64,000 nucleotides of DNA from Yoonia maritima (GCF_003003285.1 NZ_PVTP01000004.1:186001-250000), one strand, 5' to 3'. Counted from the stretch's first letter, positions 8,996 to 19,325 are shown. The notes: generated by a model not told the origin, from the letters alone. Program-made: numbers and translations.

Positions 8996-10170
8996 TGGCG
9001 CGCGCATTTTTGATTGTCATCGACAGCGTCGGTATCGGCGGTGCGCCAGATGCGGATCAGTTCTTTAATGGTGACTTGCCCGATACGGGTGCGAACACAG
9101 TGGCGCATATTGCCCAAACCGCAGGCCTACAGGTTCCGGTGATGGATGCGCTGGGGCTGGGTGCCGCCGTTAAGCTGGCGTCAGGAGAGGACGCTCCGGG
9201 CATGGGCACCGCCCCAACCGGTGGCTGGGGGGCTGCGACCGAAGTTTCACAGGGCAAGGATACGCCCTCAGGTCATTGGGAACTGGCAGGTGTGCCTGTC
9301 CCGTGGGATTGGCACGTGTTCCCTGATGCGCAGCCAGCGTTTCCAGATGAGGTTGTTGCGCAAATTTGCGCGGCGGCAGGTACCGACGGCATTTTGGGGA
9401 ACCGCCATTCGTCTGGCACCACTATTATCGAGGAAGAGGGCGAAGCGCATCTGAAAACCGGATGGCCGATTTGTTATACTTCGGCGGATTCGGTTCTGCA
9501 GATTGCGGCACATGAAGAACATTTTGGATTGGATCGCCTGCTAAAACTGTGCGCTGATATCGCGCCAGTGCTGCACGAAATGAAAGTAGGTCGTGTGATT
9601 GCACGCCCGTTCGTGGGTGAGCCGGGCGATTTCAAACGCACTGGCAACCGCAAAGATTTCGCGATTGCGCCGCCATCTCCGACGATCTGCGACTACGTCC
9701 ATGATGCAGGTCGCAAGGTGTATGCGGTCGGCAAGATTGGCGACATTTTTTCGATGCGCGGCATCGATGACCTGCGTAAAGGGCGCGACGACGCGTTGAT
9801 GGGGCATATCAGCGATTTGGTGGACGAGGCCGACGATGGTGCTTTGGTCTTTGCGAACCTTGTCGAATTTGACAGTGAATTTGGCCATCGCCGTGATCCC
9901 AAAGGTTATGCCGGGCATCTTGAATGGTTTGACGCTGAACTTGGGCGCATCTTACCCCGGTTGCGCTCCGATGATCTGTTGATCGTCACGGCGGATCATG
10001 GCAATGACCCGACTTGGTCCGGGACTGACCACACCCGCGAGCGGGTTCCAGTGCTGGTCCATGGGATCGGTGCGCGGGAACTTGGCCAATTGGCGTTCAC
10101 TGACGTTGCAGCGAGCATCGCAGCGCACTTGGGCGTAAAATATAACGGAGAGGGGCGCAGTTTCCTATGA
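8992..10170 (+). CDS. deoB: Phosphopentomutase
   Basis: It converts (deoxy)ribose-1-phosphate to the 5-phosphate. The 392-residue protein belongs to the alkaline phosphatase superfamily: the metal-binding N-terminus DSVGIGGAPDADQF, the central GNRHSSGTTI (phosphorylated Thr region) and the C-terminal ADHGNDPTWSGTDHTRE with metal-binding Asp/His are all present. Two ATGs (8992, 8995) are possible starts, and the first overlaps the deoA stop. No deoC aldolase is seen in the window, so the sugar phosphate must be handled elsewhere. Confidence 0.95.
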   Translation: MMARAFLIVIDSVGIGGAPDADQFFNGDLPDTGANTVAHIAQTAGLQVPVMDALGLGAAVKLASGEDAPGMGTAPTGGWGAATEVSQGKDTPSGHWELAGVPVPWDWHVFPDAQPAFPDEVVAQICAAAGTDGILGNRHSSGTTIIEEEGEAHLKTGWPICYTSADSVLQIAAHEEHFGLDRLLKLCADIAPVLHEMKVGRVIARPFVGEPGDFKRTGNRKDFAIAPPSPTICDYVHDAGRKVYAVGKIGDIFSMRGIDDLRKGRDDALMGHISDLVDEADDGALVFANLVEFDSEFGHRRDPKGYAGHLEWFDAELGRILPRLRSDDLLIVTADHGNDPTWSGTDHTRERVPVLVHGIGARELGQLAFTDVAASIAAHLGVKYNGEGRSFL

Positions 10171-11159
10171 ATTTCAAAGACATCCCAAAGGTCGAACTGC
10201 ATACGCACCTTGAAGGATCGGCGCCGCCTGCGTTTATCGCTGGGCTGGCCCGCGAAAAGAATATCGACATCAGTGGTATCTTTAACGCTGACGGCAGCTA
10301 CGCATTTCGCGACTTCGATCATTTCCTAAAGGTGTACGAGGCCGCGTGTGAGCCGCTGCAATCGCCCGAGGATTTCCGCCGCCTGACCATGGCTGTGCTG
10401 GAAGAAACTGCCGCGCATGGCGTCGTCTATATGGAGACATTCGTGTCACCTGATTTCTGCGGTGGCGGCGATGTTTCCGCATGGCGCGATTATCTGGCTG
10501 CGATGCAGGACGCCGCGGATGAGGCCGAACGTACGATGGGTATTACCTTGCGTGGTATCGTAACGGGGATCCGGCACTTTGGCCCTGATCAGTGTAAGGT
10601 CGCAGCCCGTTGTGCCGCCGAAACCAAGGGTGATTTCATCACTGGGTTTGGCATGGCTGGCGGCGAAATGGCCGGGCGTCCGGGTGACTATGCCTATAGT
10701 TTTGATATGGCGCGCGAGGCGGGTTTGCAGTTGACGGCACACGCTGGCGAGTGGGGCGGACCTTCTATGGTTGCCGAGACTATTCGCGACCTGAAGGTCG
10801 AACGCATCGGCCACGGTATTGGCGCGATTGATGATGCGAACCTGATGGAAGAAATCGCTGATAAGGGGGTCGTGCTAGAGGTTTGCCCAGGTTCAAACGT
10901 TGTGCTGAAAGCGGTCACCAGCTGGGGCGCGCACCCAATTGCGAAACTGCGCGACGCTGGTGTGCCAGTGACGGTATCTACGGATGATCCGCCGTTCTTT
11001 CACACGACAATGACTGCTGAATACGAAATGCTAGCCAAGACATTTGGCTGGGGCGAAGACGATTTCAGGGCTCTGAATGAGACCGCCTTGAACGCCGCCT
11101 TTTGCGACGAAGAAACCCGCGCCCGTGTGGCAAAACGATTGGAGCCTAAAAATGACTGA
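10167..11159 (+). CDS. add: Adenosine deaminase
   Basis: It hydrolyses adenosine and deoxyadenosine to (deoxy)inosine, bringing purine nucleosides into the same salvage operon. The 330-residue amidohydrolase shows the metal-binding HTHLEGS near residue 12, the HAGEWGG motif carrying the zinc-binding His, IGHGIGA, and STDDPPFF with the catalytic Asp pair. The length is typical. Its start overlaps the deoB stop by 4 bp and its end overlaps upp by 8 bp, so the five salvage genes are translationally coupled. Confidence 0.93.
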   Translation: MNFKDIPKVELHTHLEGSAPPAFIAGLAREKNIDISGIFNADGSYAFRDFDHFLKVYEAACEPLQSPEDFRRLTMAVLEETAAHGVVYMETFVSPDFCGGGDVSAWRDYLAAMQDAADEAERTMGITLRGIVTGIRHFGPDQCKVAARCAAETKGDFITGFGMAGGEMAGRPGDYAYSFDMAREAGLQLTAHAGEWGGPSMVAETIRDLKVERIGHGIGAIDDANLMEEIADKGVVLEVCPGSNVVLKAVTSWGAHPIAKLRDAGVPVTVSTDDPPFFHTTMTAEYEMLAKTFGWGEDDFRALNETALNAAFCDEETRARVAKRLEPKND

Positions 11160-11784
11160 TCATGTCACCCACGTCACCCACCCATTGGTGCAACACAAAC
11201 TGACGCTGATGCGCCAGAAGGATACATCGACCGCCGTTTTCCGGCAGCTATTGCGCGAGATTAGCCAGCTATTGGCGTACGAGGTCACGCGCGGTCTGCC
11301 GATGACGACCAGGCAGATTGAAACGCCGCTGCAGACAATGGATGCGCCCGTTATTGACGGCAAGAAGCTGGCGCTTGTGTCGATCTTGCGCGCGGGCAAC
11401 GGTTTACTGGATGGTGTTCTGGAATTGATCCCATCTGCACGCGTTGGTTTTGTCGGGCTTTACCGCGATGAAGAAACGCTTGAGCCGGTTCAGTATTATT
11501 TCAAAGTCCCAACCGAGCTAGAAGACCGTTTGGTTATTGCGGTCGACCCAATGCTGGCCACCGGTAATTCGTCAGTCGCTGCAATTGACCTGCTGAAAAA
11601 GGCGGGTGCCAAGAACATCCGTTTCTTGTGTCTGCTTGCATCACCCGAAGGCATCGCCCGCATGAAAGAAGCACACCCCGATGTGCCGATTGTAACTGCG
11701 GCGATTGACGAAAAGCTGAACGAAAAAGGCTATATCGTGCCCGGGCTTGGCGACGCTGGCGACCGGATGTTCGGCACCAAATAA
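11152..11784 (+). CDS. upp: Uracil phosphoribosyltransferase
   Basis: It makes UMP from uracil and PRPP, closing the pyrimidine salvage begun by cdd and deoA. The 210-residue protein has the PRPP-binding loop [11 protein letters not shown], the uracil-binding C-terminus with [12 protein letters not shown], and the [12 protein letters not shown] segment. I choose the ATG at 11152; the earlier in-frame ATG at 11125 would add nine residues that the family lacks. It ends 4 bp before the stop of the converging gene at 11789, with no obvious terminator between them. Confidence 0.95.
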   Translation: MTDHVTHVTHPLVQHKLTLMRQKDTSTAVFRQLLREISQLLAYEVTRGLPMTTRQIETPLQTMDAPVIDGKKLALVSILRAGNGLLDGVLELIPSARVGFVGLYRDEETLEPVQYYFKVPTELEDRLVIAVDPMLATGNSSVAAIDLLKKAGAKNIRFLCLLASPEGIARMKEAHPDVPIVTAAIDEKLNEKGYIVPGLGDAGDRMFGTK

Positions 11785-11788
11785 ACGT

Positions 11789-12802
11789 TTAGATGTTGCA
11801 GATGTTCTGCAAACTTACCCATTCACTGTCCGTCAAAATGGCGGGCAGTGTTTCACCCTCAACCGGGTCCACGCCTAAGTCGGGCATATTCCCAGTCATT
11901 TCATCTAGCAACGCAAGATAAGGCGCATGCGGGATTTGTGCCGCGCTGAACGCAGCGCGCAGTTTGGCTCGGTTCGGTGTTGAGCCTGTTCCTGCTGTGA
12001 TTTCTTGCGCGTTTTCTTGCAGTACTTCGGACGGGATTTCGCCCGTTGTTAGCAGCTTGAACGTCACGCCAAGCCCCGCGCTGTGCAGTACAGTTTCCAG
12101 TGGGTCATTTTCGCCGGTTCCTGCGCGGCTAGCCACGATAAATCCAGCAGGTGCTGCCGGATCGTCCGCCTGTTGCAACAACCCGTAATCCAGCAATATT
12201 AGCCGCCCCGGAATAGAGACTGCACCTTGGTTCAGATGCGGAACAACCACGATTTTGGTGCGTGTTTCTACCCCGAACAGACGCTGGGCGAGTTTTACGG
12301 CCGCTTCGTTGGCGCGCGGTTCGCGGCATGGTGCGCCAGTCGTTGCTTGCATGTGGCCCAGCATCGTTGCGCCGATTTCTATGCGTTTTGAAATTGGCAC
12401 GACTGAAAGCGTCTGGCGCGTCAATGCACCGGGTAGCCAGAAAACGGCCAACGCCAGTGCTGTGGCGGTGATGCCAGCTGTCGTCAGGTGACGTAGTTTG
12501 CCGGGTTTTGGTCGCGCCTTGTCGAGCGCTTTTTGGATTTCACCAATGGCGTCGATCATCAGGTCGTCTGAGATTTCGATGGTTTCGTCGGCGTCATCGC
12601 CGGGGGCATAGATTGCGGGCGTTTCGCCGGGGTTTGTGCGTAGGATTGCAGGTAGCGACCAGTGGGTTAGCGGACGCCCTGCGCCATCCGCGATCACCAG
12701 TGTCGCGTTGCCAAAGGAAATGACGACGTCGCGCCGCTGCGCATCGCTGTCAGCGCGCCACAAGCCGTCGCATTCCAGCCGCTCATATTTATCAAGTGCT
12801 GT
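11789..12802 (-). CDS. Hypothetical protein, possible degenerate M48-like peptidase domain
   Basis: This 337-residue protein has a cytoplasmic N-terminal domain, one membrane segment (TAGITATALALAVFWLPGAL, near residue 110-130), and a C-terminal domain that resembles part of M48 metallopeptidases: the stretch KIVVVPHLNQGAVSIPGR followed by LILLDYGLLQ is like the strand that precedes HExxH. Where HExxH would be expected the protein reads GFIVASRAG, so the zinc site is absent. The M48 link is inference from a short pattern. The start at 12802 (MTALDKYE) is preferred over 12832. It is convergent with upp. Confidence 0.6.
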   Translation of the reverse strand, partial: TALDKYERLECDGLWRADSDAQRRDVVISFGNATLVIADGAGRPLTHWSLPAILRTNPGETPAIYAPGDDADETIEISDDLMIDAIGEIQKALDKARPKPGKLRHLTTAGITATALALAVFWLPGALTRQTLSVVPISKRIEIGATMLGHMQATTGAPCREPRANEAAVKLAQRLFGVETRTKIVVVPHLNQGAVSIPGRLILLDYGLLQQADDPAAPAGFIVASRAGTGENDPLETVLHSAGLGVTFKLLTTGEIPSEVLQENAQEITAGTGSTPNRAKLRAAFSAAQIPHAPYLALLDEMTGNMPDLGVDPVEGETLPAILTDSEWVSLQNICNI

Positions 12803-12897
12803 CATTGCCCGAACTGCCTTTTTTAGAAACAATATCGCGGGGCGGACGTATTGTCATGTCGGTAATCACCAGTAGGCGGGCAAAACCCAACTGGGTT

Positions 12898-12925
12898 GGC
12901 GCACCCTGAAAAAACAGGATGCGCC
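12898..12925 (-). terminator. Probable terminator of the fad operon
   Basis: On the minus strand just after the fadJ-like stop, GGCGCATCCTG pairs with CAGGGTGCGCC around a T6 loop, one G-T wobble. A second short stem (AACCCA/TGGGTT) followed by TTTG lies right after it. Position at the end of the operon and stem quality support termination, though the T-run after the first stem is missing. Confidence 0.55.
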
Positions 12926-12932
12926 GTTTGTC

Positions 12933-15128
12933 TTAAGCAGCTTTTTCAGCAGCAGCGAAGCGCTTGTAGAACTCTTGGTTCTTGTCCGCCATTTCACGCA
13001 GCAGGGCAGGGGTTGTGAACCGCGGACCGAACTCTTCGGTCAGCTGGTCACAGCGTTCTGCGGCATATGGTGTGCCGATGATGTCCAGCCAGCTGAACGG
13101 GCCACCTGACCAAGGCGCAAAGCCCCAGCCAAGGATCGCGCCAACGTCACCTTCGCGGATGTCTTCCAGCACACCTTCTTCAAGCGCGCGAACAGCCTCA
13201 AGCACCTGTGCGAACATCAAACGGTGCTGCACTGTGGTCAGTTCAGGCTGGTCATCTGCAACAGGGTACTGCGCGGCTAGACCTTCCCAAAGACCGGTAC
13301 GTTTGCCTTTGTCGTCGTAGCTGTAGAACCCGCTGTTGGACTTGCGGCCCAGACGTTTTTGGTCAAACATCCAGAACAGGACTTCGTCGACTTCGCCATC
13401 TGGGTATTCGTCGCCCATAGCGGCCTTTGTCGCCTTGGCGATCTTCACGCCCAGATCAACCGAAGTTTCGTCAACCAGCTGAAGCGGACCAAGCGGCATG
13501 CCCAGCAGTTTCGCTGCGTTTTCGATCAGCGCAGGTTCGACGCCTTCCTTCACCATCCGAATACCTTCGTTGATGTAAGGAATGATGCAGCGGTTCGCAT
13601 AGAAGAACCGTTCGTCGTTGACGACGATTGGTGTCTTGCGGATCTGGCGCACGAAATCGAGCGCCTTGGCCACAGCCACGGAGCCGGTTTCTTTGCCTTT
13701 GATGATCTCGACCAGAAGCATCTTGTCTACAGGGCTAAAGAAGTGGATGCCGATGAACTTTTCAGCGTCGTTCGATGCCTTAGCAAGTTCAGTGATTGGC
13801 AGGGTCGATGTGTTGGTCGCAAAGATGCAGTCAGGTCCGACGACAGCTTGTACCTTTTTCGTGACCTCGGCTTTGACGCCCACGTCTTCGAACACCGCTT
13901 CAACGATCAGATCACAGCCACTCAGTGCGGCGTAGTCCGTTGTCGCGTTGATCAGGCCAAGCACGGCTTCTTTTTTCTCTTCGGTCGCCTTTTTGCGGGA
14001 AATCCCTTTGTCCATGTAGGACGTGGTGTAGGATTTGCCTTTGTCAGCAGCCTCTTGTGTGCTGTCGATCAGGACAACCTGAATGCCAGCCAATGCAGAA
14101 ACAAGCGCAATGCCTGCGCCCATCATGCCAGCGCCGATGATGCCGACCTTTTTGACCTTTTGGTCTGCGACGTCAGGGCGGTTCGCACCTTTTTCAAGCG
14201 CTTCTTTGTTGATGAACAAACTGCGGATCATGGCAGATGAAGATGGGTTCATCAGGATGTTGGTGAACCAACGTGCCTCGATCTTAAGCGCTGTGTCGAA
14301 TGGGACCAATGCGCCTTCGTAGACGGCTGACAGCAGAGCCTTGGCCGCAGGGAATGCGCCCTGGGTCTTGCCGTTGACCATTGCGGATGCGCCAACAAAG
14401 GTCATGAAGCCAGCAGGGTGGTACGGCGCGCCGCCGGGCATTTTATAGCCCTTTTCATCCCATGGTTTCACGATCTTAGGCTCTGATAGAACCCATGCTT
14501 TGGCTGCGTCCAGCAGTTCGTCAGCAGGAACAACTTCGTCGATCACGCCAGCTGCTTTGGCTTTCTTAGGGTCGTTTAGCTTGCCTTCGAGAAGAAGGGG
14601 CGATGCACCCATTGCGCCCAGCTTTCGTGACAGACGTGTTGTGCCGCCAGCGCCGGGGAAGATGCCAACCATGATTTCTGGTAGGCCGATTTTGGCTTTG
14701 GCGTTATCAGCCGCAAAGATGCGGTGACAGGCCAGAGGGATTTCTAGACCAATGCCAAGCGCAGTGCCGGGCAGGGCGGCTGCGATAGGTTTGCCGCCTT
14801 TGTTGGTTTTTGGGTCCATACCGGCGCGCTCGATTTTGCGCAGGACGGCGTGCATGCCCATTAGGCCGTCAAACAGACCCTTGGCAGGGTTGTCGCCAGC
14901 GCTTTCTTTCATCTTTGCGATGATGTTCAGGTCCATGCCGCCAGCAAATGTGTCTTTGCCGGATGTAATCACGATGCCTTTGACCGCGTCGTCGGCCAGC
15001 GCGTCGTCAATAAGGCCGTCAAGAACGGGCCAAGCCTCCATGGACATGACGTTCATGGATTTGCCTTGAACGTCCCAAGTGATGATTGCGACGCCGTCAG
15101 CGCCTTTGTTCATTGTAAAGTCAGTCAT
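12933..15128 (-). CDS. fadJ: Fatty acid oxidation multifunctional enzyme: enoyl-CoA hydratase / 3-hydroxyacyl-CoA dehydrogenase
   Basis: The 731-residue protein joins two activities of beta-oxidation. The N-terminal crotonase domain (about residues 1-190) has KGIVITSGKDTFAGGMDL and the oxyanion-hole GTALGIGLEI. The C-terminal dehydrogenase has the NAD loop VGIIGAGMMGAGIA near residue 328 and IGIHFFSPVDKMLLVE with the catalytic His. It is the third catalytic step of the block, followed upstream in the same direction by thiolase, GST and acyl-CoA dehydrogenase. The partition of names fadB/fadJ is uncertain in this group. The start ATG at 15128 lies 12 bp after the thiolase stop. Confidence 0.92.
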   Translation of the reverse strand: MTDFTMNKGADGVAIITWDVQGKSMNVMSMEAWPVLDGLIDDALADDAVKGIVITSGKDTFAGGMDLNIIAKMKESAGDNPAKGLFDGLMGMHAVLRKIERAGMDPKTNKGGKPIAAALPGTALGIGLEIPLACHRIFAADNAKAKIGLPEIMVGIFPGAGGTTRLSRKLGAMGASPLLLEGKLNDPKKAKAAGVIDEVVPADELLDAAKAWVLSEPKIVKPWDEKGYKMPGGAPYHPAGFMTFVGASAMVNGKTQGAFPAAKALLSAVYEGALVPFDTALKIEARWFTNILMNPSSSAMIRSLFINKEALEKGANRPDVADQKVKKVGIIGAGMMGAGIALVSALAGIQVVLIDSTQEAADKGKSYTTSYMDKGISRKKATEEKKEAVLGLINATTDYAALSGCDLIVEAVFEDVGVKAEVTKKVQAVVGPDCIFATNTSTLPITELAKASNDAEKFIGIHFFSPVDKMLLVEIIKGKETGSVAVAKALDFVRQIRKTPIVVNDERFFYANRCIIPYINEGIRMVKEGVEPALIENAAKLLGMPLGPLQLVDETSVDLGVKIAKATKAAMGDEYPDGEVDEVLFWMFDQKRLGRKSNSGFYSYDDKGKRTGLWEGLAAQYPVADDQPELTTVQHRLMFAQVLEAVRALEEGVLEDIREGDVGAILGWGFAPWSGGPFSWLDIIGTPYAAERCDQLTEEFGPRFTTPALLREMADKNQEFYKRFAAAEKAA

Positions 15129-15140
15129 AACAGTGGCCCC

Positions 15141-16352
15141 TTACACGCGTTCAATAATTGTGGCTGCACCCATGCCGGATGCGATGCAAAGCGTGGCAAG
15201 ACCAGTGCCTTTGCCCGTGCGTTCAAGTTCGTCCAGCAGGGTGCCGATGATGATCGCGCCTGTGGCACCCAGTGGGTGCCCCATAGCGATTGAACCACCG
15301 TTCACGTTGACCTTGCTGTCGTCCACGTTGAACGCCTGCATGAAGCGCAGAACAACGGATGCGAATGCTTCGTTCACTTCGAACAGGTCGATGTCGGAAA
15401 TCGACATGCCGCTGTCTTTCATGATTTTTTCCGTCACGGGCACAGGGCCAGTCAGCATGATGGTTGGATCGGTACCGATTTTCGCAGTGGCACGGATCAC
15501 AGCGCGAGGTTTGATCCCCATTGCTTCGCCGTATTCCTTGGAACCGATCAGAACGCCAGCAGCGCCGTCCACGATACCAGAGGAGTTACCAGCGTGGTGG
15601 ATGTGGTTGATCCGCTCGAGGTGCGGGTATTTCATCAGCGCGACTTTATCAAAGCCGGGCATGGTTTCACCCATGGCTTGGAAGGCTGGGTTCAGGCCAC
15701 CAAGCGACTGCATGTCTGTCCCGGGGCGCATGTATTCGTCGCGGTCCAGAATGGTCAGGCCGTTTACGTCAGTTACTGGCACGATGGATTTGGCAAAACG
15801 GTTGTCTGCCCAAGCGGCCGCTGCACGCTTTTGGCTTTCCATGGCAAGCTGGTCTGCCATTTCACGGGTGAACCCGTATTCGGTCGCGATGATATCAGCA
15901 GAGATACCTTGGGGGACGAAATAAGTGTCCATCGCGATTGATGGATCGACAGCGATTGCAGCGCCGTCAGAACCCATTGGCACGCGGCCCATCATTTCCA
16001 CACCACCAGCGATATATGCGGAACCTGCGCCGCCTTTGACTTGGTTTGCGGCAAGGTTCACGGCTTCCATGCCAGATGCACAGAAACGGTTGATCGCAAG
16101 ACCGGGGATCGACTGGTCAAGGTCTGAAGCCAAAACCGCAGTACGCGCAAGGCAACCGCCCTGTTCGCCAACTTGGGTGACGTTCCCCCAGATCACGTCC
16201 TCCACGGCGTGACCTTCAAGGTTGTTGCGCTCTTTGAGCGCATTCAGAACGCCAGCGGACAAGCGTGCAGAGTTCACCTCGTGCAGGCTGCCGTCTTTGC
16301 GGCCCTTGCCGCGCGGAGTGCGCACGGTGTCATAGATATAGGCTTCGGTCAT
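15141..16352 (-). CDS. fadA: Acetyl-CoA C-acyltransferase (3-ketoacyl-CoA thiolase)
   Basis: It performs the final thiolytic cleavage of beta-oxidation. The 403-residue protein has the three thiolase signatures: the acyl-accepting Cys near residue 91 in NRFCASGMEAV, the NEAFA segment, GGSIAMGHPLGATGA with the active-site His, and the C-terminal catalytic Cys in ALTLC-like TLCIASGMGAA. Its position next to the FadJ-like enzyme fits a FadA partner rather than a PHB-type thiolase, although PHA metabolism genes occur at the right end of the window. Confidence 0.92.
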   Translation of the reverse strand: MTEAYIYDTVRTPRGKGRKDGSLHEVNSARLSAGVLNALKERNNLEGHAVEDVIWGNVTQVGEQGGCLARTAVLASDLDQSIPGLAINRFCASGMEAVNLAANQVKGGAGSAYIAGGVEMMGRVPMGSDGAAIAVDPSIAMDTYFVPQGISADIIATEYGFTREMADQLAMESQKRAAAAWADNRFAKSIVPVTDVNGLTILDRDEYMRPGTDMQSLGGLNPAFQAMGETMPGFDKVALMKYPHLERINHIHHAGNSSGIVDGAAGVLIGSKEYGEAMGIKPRAVIRATAKIGTDPTIMLTGPVPVTEKIMKDSGMSISDIDLFEVNEAFASVVLRFMQAFNVDDSKVNVNGGSIAMGHPLGATGAIIIGTLLDELERTGKGTGLATLCIASGMGAATIIERV

Positions 16353-16364
16353 AGTTTCCTCCGT

Positions 16365-16994
16365 TCAGGCACGGTCAGCGGGGCTGCCGGGCATTAGTTC
16401 ATAAGGTGGTTTCCAACCAGGCTGGGATGCGATTGCATCAAGCCAACGGTCGATATTCGGGTAATCTTTGCGGTCGAATGAGAATGGTTCGGGGTAATAC
16501 AGGTACCCGGCGCAGCACAGGTCAGCGACGGTGATGTCATCGCCTGCCAGCCACGCATGGTTGGTCAATTGATCGTCCAGTGTTTTCAGCGCTGAAGCGA
16601 GCCGGGCCGATAGAAATGCAATTACGTCTGCGTTGCGTTTGTCTTCTGGTAGGAAATTCATTTGGAACCGGAGCATGCCAGCGATGCTGGATAGTTTATG
16701 GTTATCAAAGAACATCCAACGCAGCACTTCGCGGCGTGCATCGGCCGATCTGCCACCCATCTTACCAGTTTTGGAGCTGAGGTAATCAAGGATCACACCA
16801 GATTGCGTTAACGTAAGATCACCGTCCTGCAACACTGGGGCTTCGCCCATGATGTTCAGTTCACGGTATTCGGGGCTGCGCGATTCACCTTTGAAAAAGT
16901 CGATGAACACGGGTTCCCATTCGATATCCATCATCGAAAGCGCCATGGCGACTTTGTACGAATGACCGCTTTCACCGAAACAGTGCAATTTCAT
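16365..16994 (-). CDS. Glutathione S-transferase family protein
   Basis: The 209-residue protein has the N-terminal thioredoxin-like GST domain (MKLHCFGESGHSYK, then GEAPVLQDGDLTLTQSGVIL with the cis-Pro and the glutathione-binding QS pair) and an all-helical C-terminal domain containing WLAGDDITVADLC. I choose the second ATG (16994), as GGGGGAAG lies 8 bases before it while the first ATG at 17000 is too close. It sits between acyl-CoA dehydrogenase and thiolase genes, suggesting a role in protecting or supporting fatty acid degradation. The substrate is unknown. Confidence 0.85.
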   Translation of the reverse strand: MKLHCFGESGHSYKVAMALSMMDIEWEPVFIDFFKGESRSPEYRELNIMGEAPVLQDGDLTLTQSGVILDYLSSKTGKMGGRSADARREVLRWMFFDNHKLSSIAGMLRFQMNFLPEDKRNADVIAFLSARLASALKTLDDQLTNHAWLAGDDITVADLCCAGYLYYPEPFSFDRKDYPNIDRWLDAIASQPGWKPPYELMPGSPADRA

Positions 16995-17063
16995 TGTCAT
17001 ATCTTCCCCCTGTACGCCCCTAAGGGCCTGTTTTCGCTAGCCGCATGAGCATGGATAGCGAAT

Positions 17064-17090
17064 GCTCTTGCCGGGAAACCCGGCAAGAGC
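17064..17090 (-). terminator. 12-bp perfect hairpin between acyl-CoA dehydrogenase and GST genes
   Basis: GCTCTTGCCGGG and CCCGGCAAGAGC form a perfect stem with an AAA loop (TTT on the minus strand), 14 bases after the acyl-CoA dehydrogenase stop. No T-run follows, so it may lower readthrough into the GST-thiolase-fadJ genes or protect the upstream mRNA 3' end rather than end transcription fully. Confidence 0.5.
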
Positions 17091-17103
17091 GGTCAGTCAG
17101 AGC

Positions 17104-18882
17104 TTAGAAGTTAGCAGCGTCCAGCGCCATCACAGTATCGGCACCTGTGTTAATACGTGCGAGGTGCACGCCTGTCGCCGGAAGTTGACGCGCCATGTAG
17201 TATTTGCCCGTTGCGATTTTGGTCTCGTAGAAAGCTTTGTCGGATGCGCCACCTTCGAGTGCTTCCATCGCGGCCTTAGCCATTTTCGCCCACATCAGAC
17301 CAAAGCAAACGTGACCCATCATGTGCATAAAGTCATAGGATCCAGCCAGCGCGTGGTTCGGGTTCTTCATGCCGTTTTGCATAAAGTACATGCCAGCAGC
17401 TTGCAGGTCTTTTGACGCCGCTTTGAGAGGCTCAAGGAAGTCAGCTTTCAGCGCTTCGTTACCTTCGTTTTCTTTGATGAAGGTTTTGATCATCTCAAAG
17501 AACGCCATGACGTGCTTGCCGCCGTCTTGGGCCAGTTTGCGACCAACAAGGTCAAGCGCCTGAACGCCGTTTGCGCCCTCATAGATCATCGCGATACGTG
17601 CGTCGCGCGCATACTGGGACATGCCCCATTCTTCGATGTAGCCGTGACCGCCGTAAACCTGCTGTGCGGCAACTGCGTATTCAAAGCCTTTGTCAGTTTG
17701 GAAACCCTTGATGACGGGTGTCATCAGTGAAATCAGACCGTCGGCTTCTTTGTCGCCATTGCGGTGTGCACGGTCGATCAGGTTTGCACCCCAAAGTGTG
17801 AATGCACGCGCACCTTCGACGAATGATTTCTGATCCATCAGGTTGCGGCGAATATCTGGGTGCACGATCAGTGGATCGGCTGGGCCATCTGGGTTTTCTG
17901 CGCCAGTTACGGCGCGTCCTTGCAGGCGGTCGTTCGCATAGGCAACGGCGTTCTGGTACGCGCTTTCAGCTTGGGCATAGCCTTGCAGGCCAACGCCGAT
18001 GCGGGCTTCGTTCATCATTGTGAACATTGCACGCATGCCTTTGTGTTCTGTGCCTAACAGGTAACCAGTTGCTTCGTCATAGTTCATGACGCAGGTCGAG
18101 TTCCCGTGGATGCCCATCTTTTCTTCGATAGAGCCGACAGACACGCCATTGCGATCACCAAGCGAACCATCCTCGTTCACCATGAATTTTGGCACGATGA
18201 ATAGGGAAACACCTTTGATGCCTTCTGGGCCGCCTTCGATTTTGGCCAGTACAAGGTGGATGATGTTATCCGCCATGTCGTGATCGCCAGCCGAGATAAA
18301 GATCTTTTGGCCAGAGATTTTATAGCTGCCATCAGCTTGTGGGGCTGCCTTGGTGCGCATCAGGCCCAGATCCGTACCACAATGTGGTTCGGTCAGGTTC
18401 ATGGTGCCGGTCCATTCGCATGTGACCATCTTTGGCAGGTATTTCTGTTTTTGTTCGTCAGTACCGTGCGCGTGGATCGCGGAGTAGGCACCGTGTGTCA
18501 GGCCCTGATACATATTGAACGCCATGTTTGCAGACACAAATGGTTCTTGTGCCGCGCTGTTCATCACGTAGGGCAGGCCCTGACCGCCATACTCTGGATC
18601 GCAATCCATTGCAGTCCAGCCGCCTTCTTTCATTTGCTCAAACGCAGCTTTGAAGCCTTTTGGTGTGCGCACAACTCCGTTCTCAAGAACGCAGCCTTCT
18701 TTGTCACCAACAACGTTGAGCGGGTGCAGGACTTCGGTTGCGACTTTGCCGGCTTCTTCGAGGACGGCACCGGTGAATTCCCGGTCAAGATCATCATAGC
18801 CTTCGATGTCTTGTTCACTGACTTTCAGTAGATCATGCAGAACGAACTGCAGGTCTTTTGTCGGTGCGTTGTAAATTGGCAT
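17104..18882 (-). CDS. Acyl-CoA dehydrogenase, long form with C-terminal extension
   Basis: It oxidises acyl-CoA to trans-2-enoyl-CoA, the first beta-oxidation step, passing electrons to ETF. The 592-residue protein is of the longer class that carries an extra C-terminal helical domain. Visible: [13 protein letters not shown] and the FAD-binding middle domain, the Arg-rich ARIGVGLQG, and [18 protein letters not shown] containing the catalytic Glu with the usual Thr replaced by Ala. The start is the ATG at 18882 ([10 protein letters not shown]) after GGGAGAG; the frame continues upstream but reads unlike the family. The MerR regulator gene lies 41 bp upstream. Confidence 0.92.
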   Translation of the reverse strand: MPIYNAPTKDLQFVLHDLLKVSEQDIEGYDDLDREFTGAVLEEAGKVATEVLHPLNVVGDKEGCVLENGVVRTPKGFKAAFEQMKEGGWTAMDCDPEYGGQGLPYVMNSAAQEPFVSANMAFNMYQGLTHGAYSAIHAHGTDEQKQKYLPKMVTCEWTGTMNLTEPHCGTDLGLMRTKAAPQADGSYKISGQKIFISAGDHDMADNIIHLVLAKIEGGPEGIKGVSLFIVPKFMVNEDGSLGDRNGVSVGSIEEKMGIHGNSTCVMNYDEATGYLLGTEHKGMRAMFTMMNEARIGVGLQGYAQAESAYQNAVAYANDRLQGRAVTGAENPDGPADPLIVHPDIRRNLMDQKSFVEGARAFTLWGANLIDRAHRNGDKEADGLISLMTPVIKGFQTDKGFEYAVAAQQVYGGHGYIEEWGMSQYARDARIAMIYEGANGVQALDLVGRKLAQDGGKHVMAFFEMIKTFIKENEGNEALKADFLEPLKAASKDLQAAGMYFMQNGMKNPNHALAGSYDFMHMMGHVCFGLMWAKMAKAAMEALEGGASDKAFYETKIATGKYYMARQLPATGVHLARINTGADTVMALDAANF

Positions 18883-18923
18883 TGTCGTGTCTCTCCCTAA
18901 AGTCCTGTATTTGACGCGGTGGT

Positions 18924-19325
18924 TTAAGCCGCGTCGTTTTTCCGTTGGCCGAGTTCGGCAAGCTTCGCCGCGCCCCACGCCATTTGTTGTTTCAGTTCGC
19001 CAATAGCTTCCTCGAGCTCAGCTTTCTGAGCTTCCATGTCAGCCAAGTGACGTTCTGCTGTTTCGTAAGTCTTGGACAATTGCGCCTCTTGGCCGTCGTC
19101 CATGTGATATAGGTCCAGCAGCTGCCGGATTTCTTCGAGGCTGAAACCAAAACGTTTGCCGCGCAAGATCAGCTTGAGCCGCGCACGATCACGTTTTGAG
19201 AAAAGCCGTTTTTGTCCTTCGCGGACAGGAAACAGCAGCTCTTTTGATTCGTAAAAGCGAAGCGTACGTGGTGTCACGTCAAAAGCGTCGCACATTTCGC
19301 GGATGTTCATCATTTCAGTCGTCAT
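18924..19325 (-). CDS. MerR family transcriptional regulator of the fatty acid degradation genes
   Basis: The 133-residue protein starts with a winged helix-turn-helix of MerR type ([26 protein letters not shown]) followed by a long coiled-coil helix (residues about 70-125). It lacks the cysteines of metal-sensing MerR proteins, as in LiuR-type regulators, which control branched-chain amino acid and fatty acid degradation in other Proteobacteria. It is directly upstream of the acyl-CoA dehydrogenase gene on the same strand. A near-perfect palindrome with ACGTTAACGT core lies 72 bases before its ATG, so it probably regulates itself and the operon. LiuR-type function is inferred. Confidence 0.85.
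   Translation of the reverse strand: MTTEMMNIREMCDAFDVTPRTLRFYESKELLFPVREGQKRLFSKRDRARLKLILRGKRFGFSLEEIRQLLDLYHMDDGQEAQLSKTYETAERHLADMEAQKAELEEAIGELKQQMAWGAAKLAELGQRKNDAA

Noticed and set aside
13359-14240. 293-codon plus-strand frame opposite the fadJ-like gene
   Set aside because: It lies wholly antisense to a clear enzyme gene, without a ribosome binding site or family signature.
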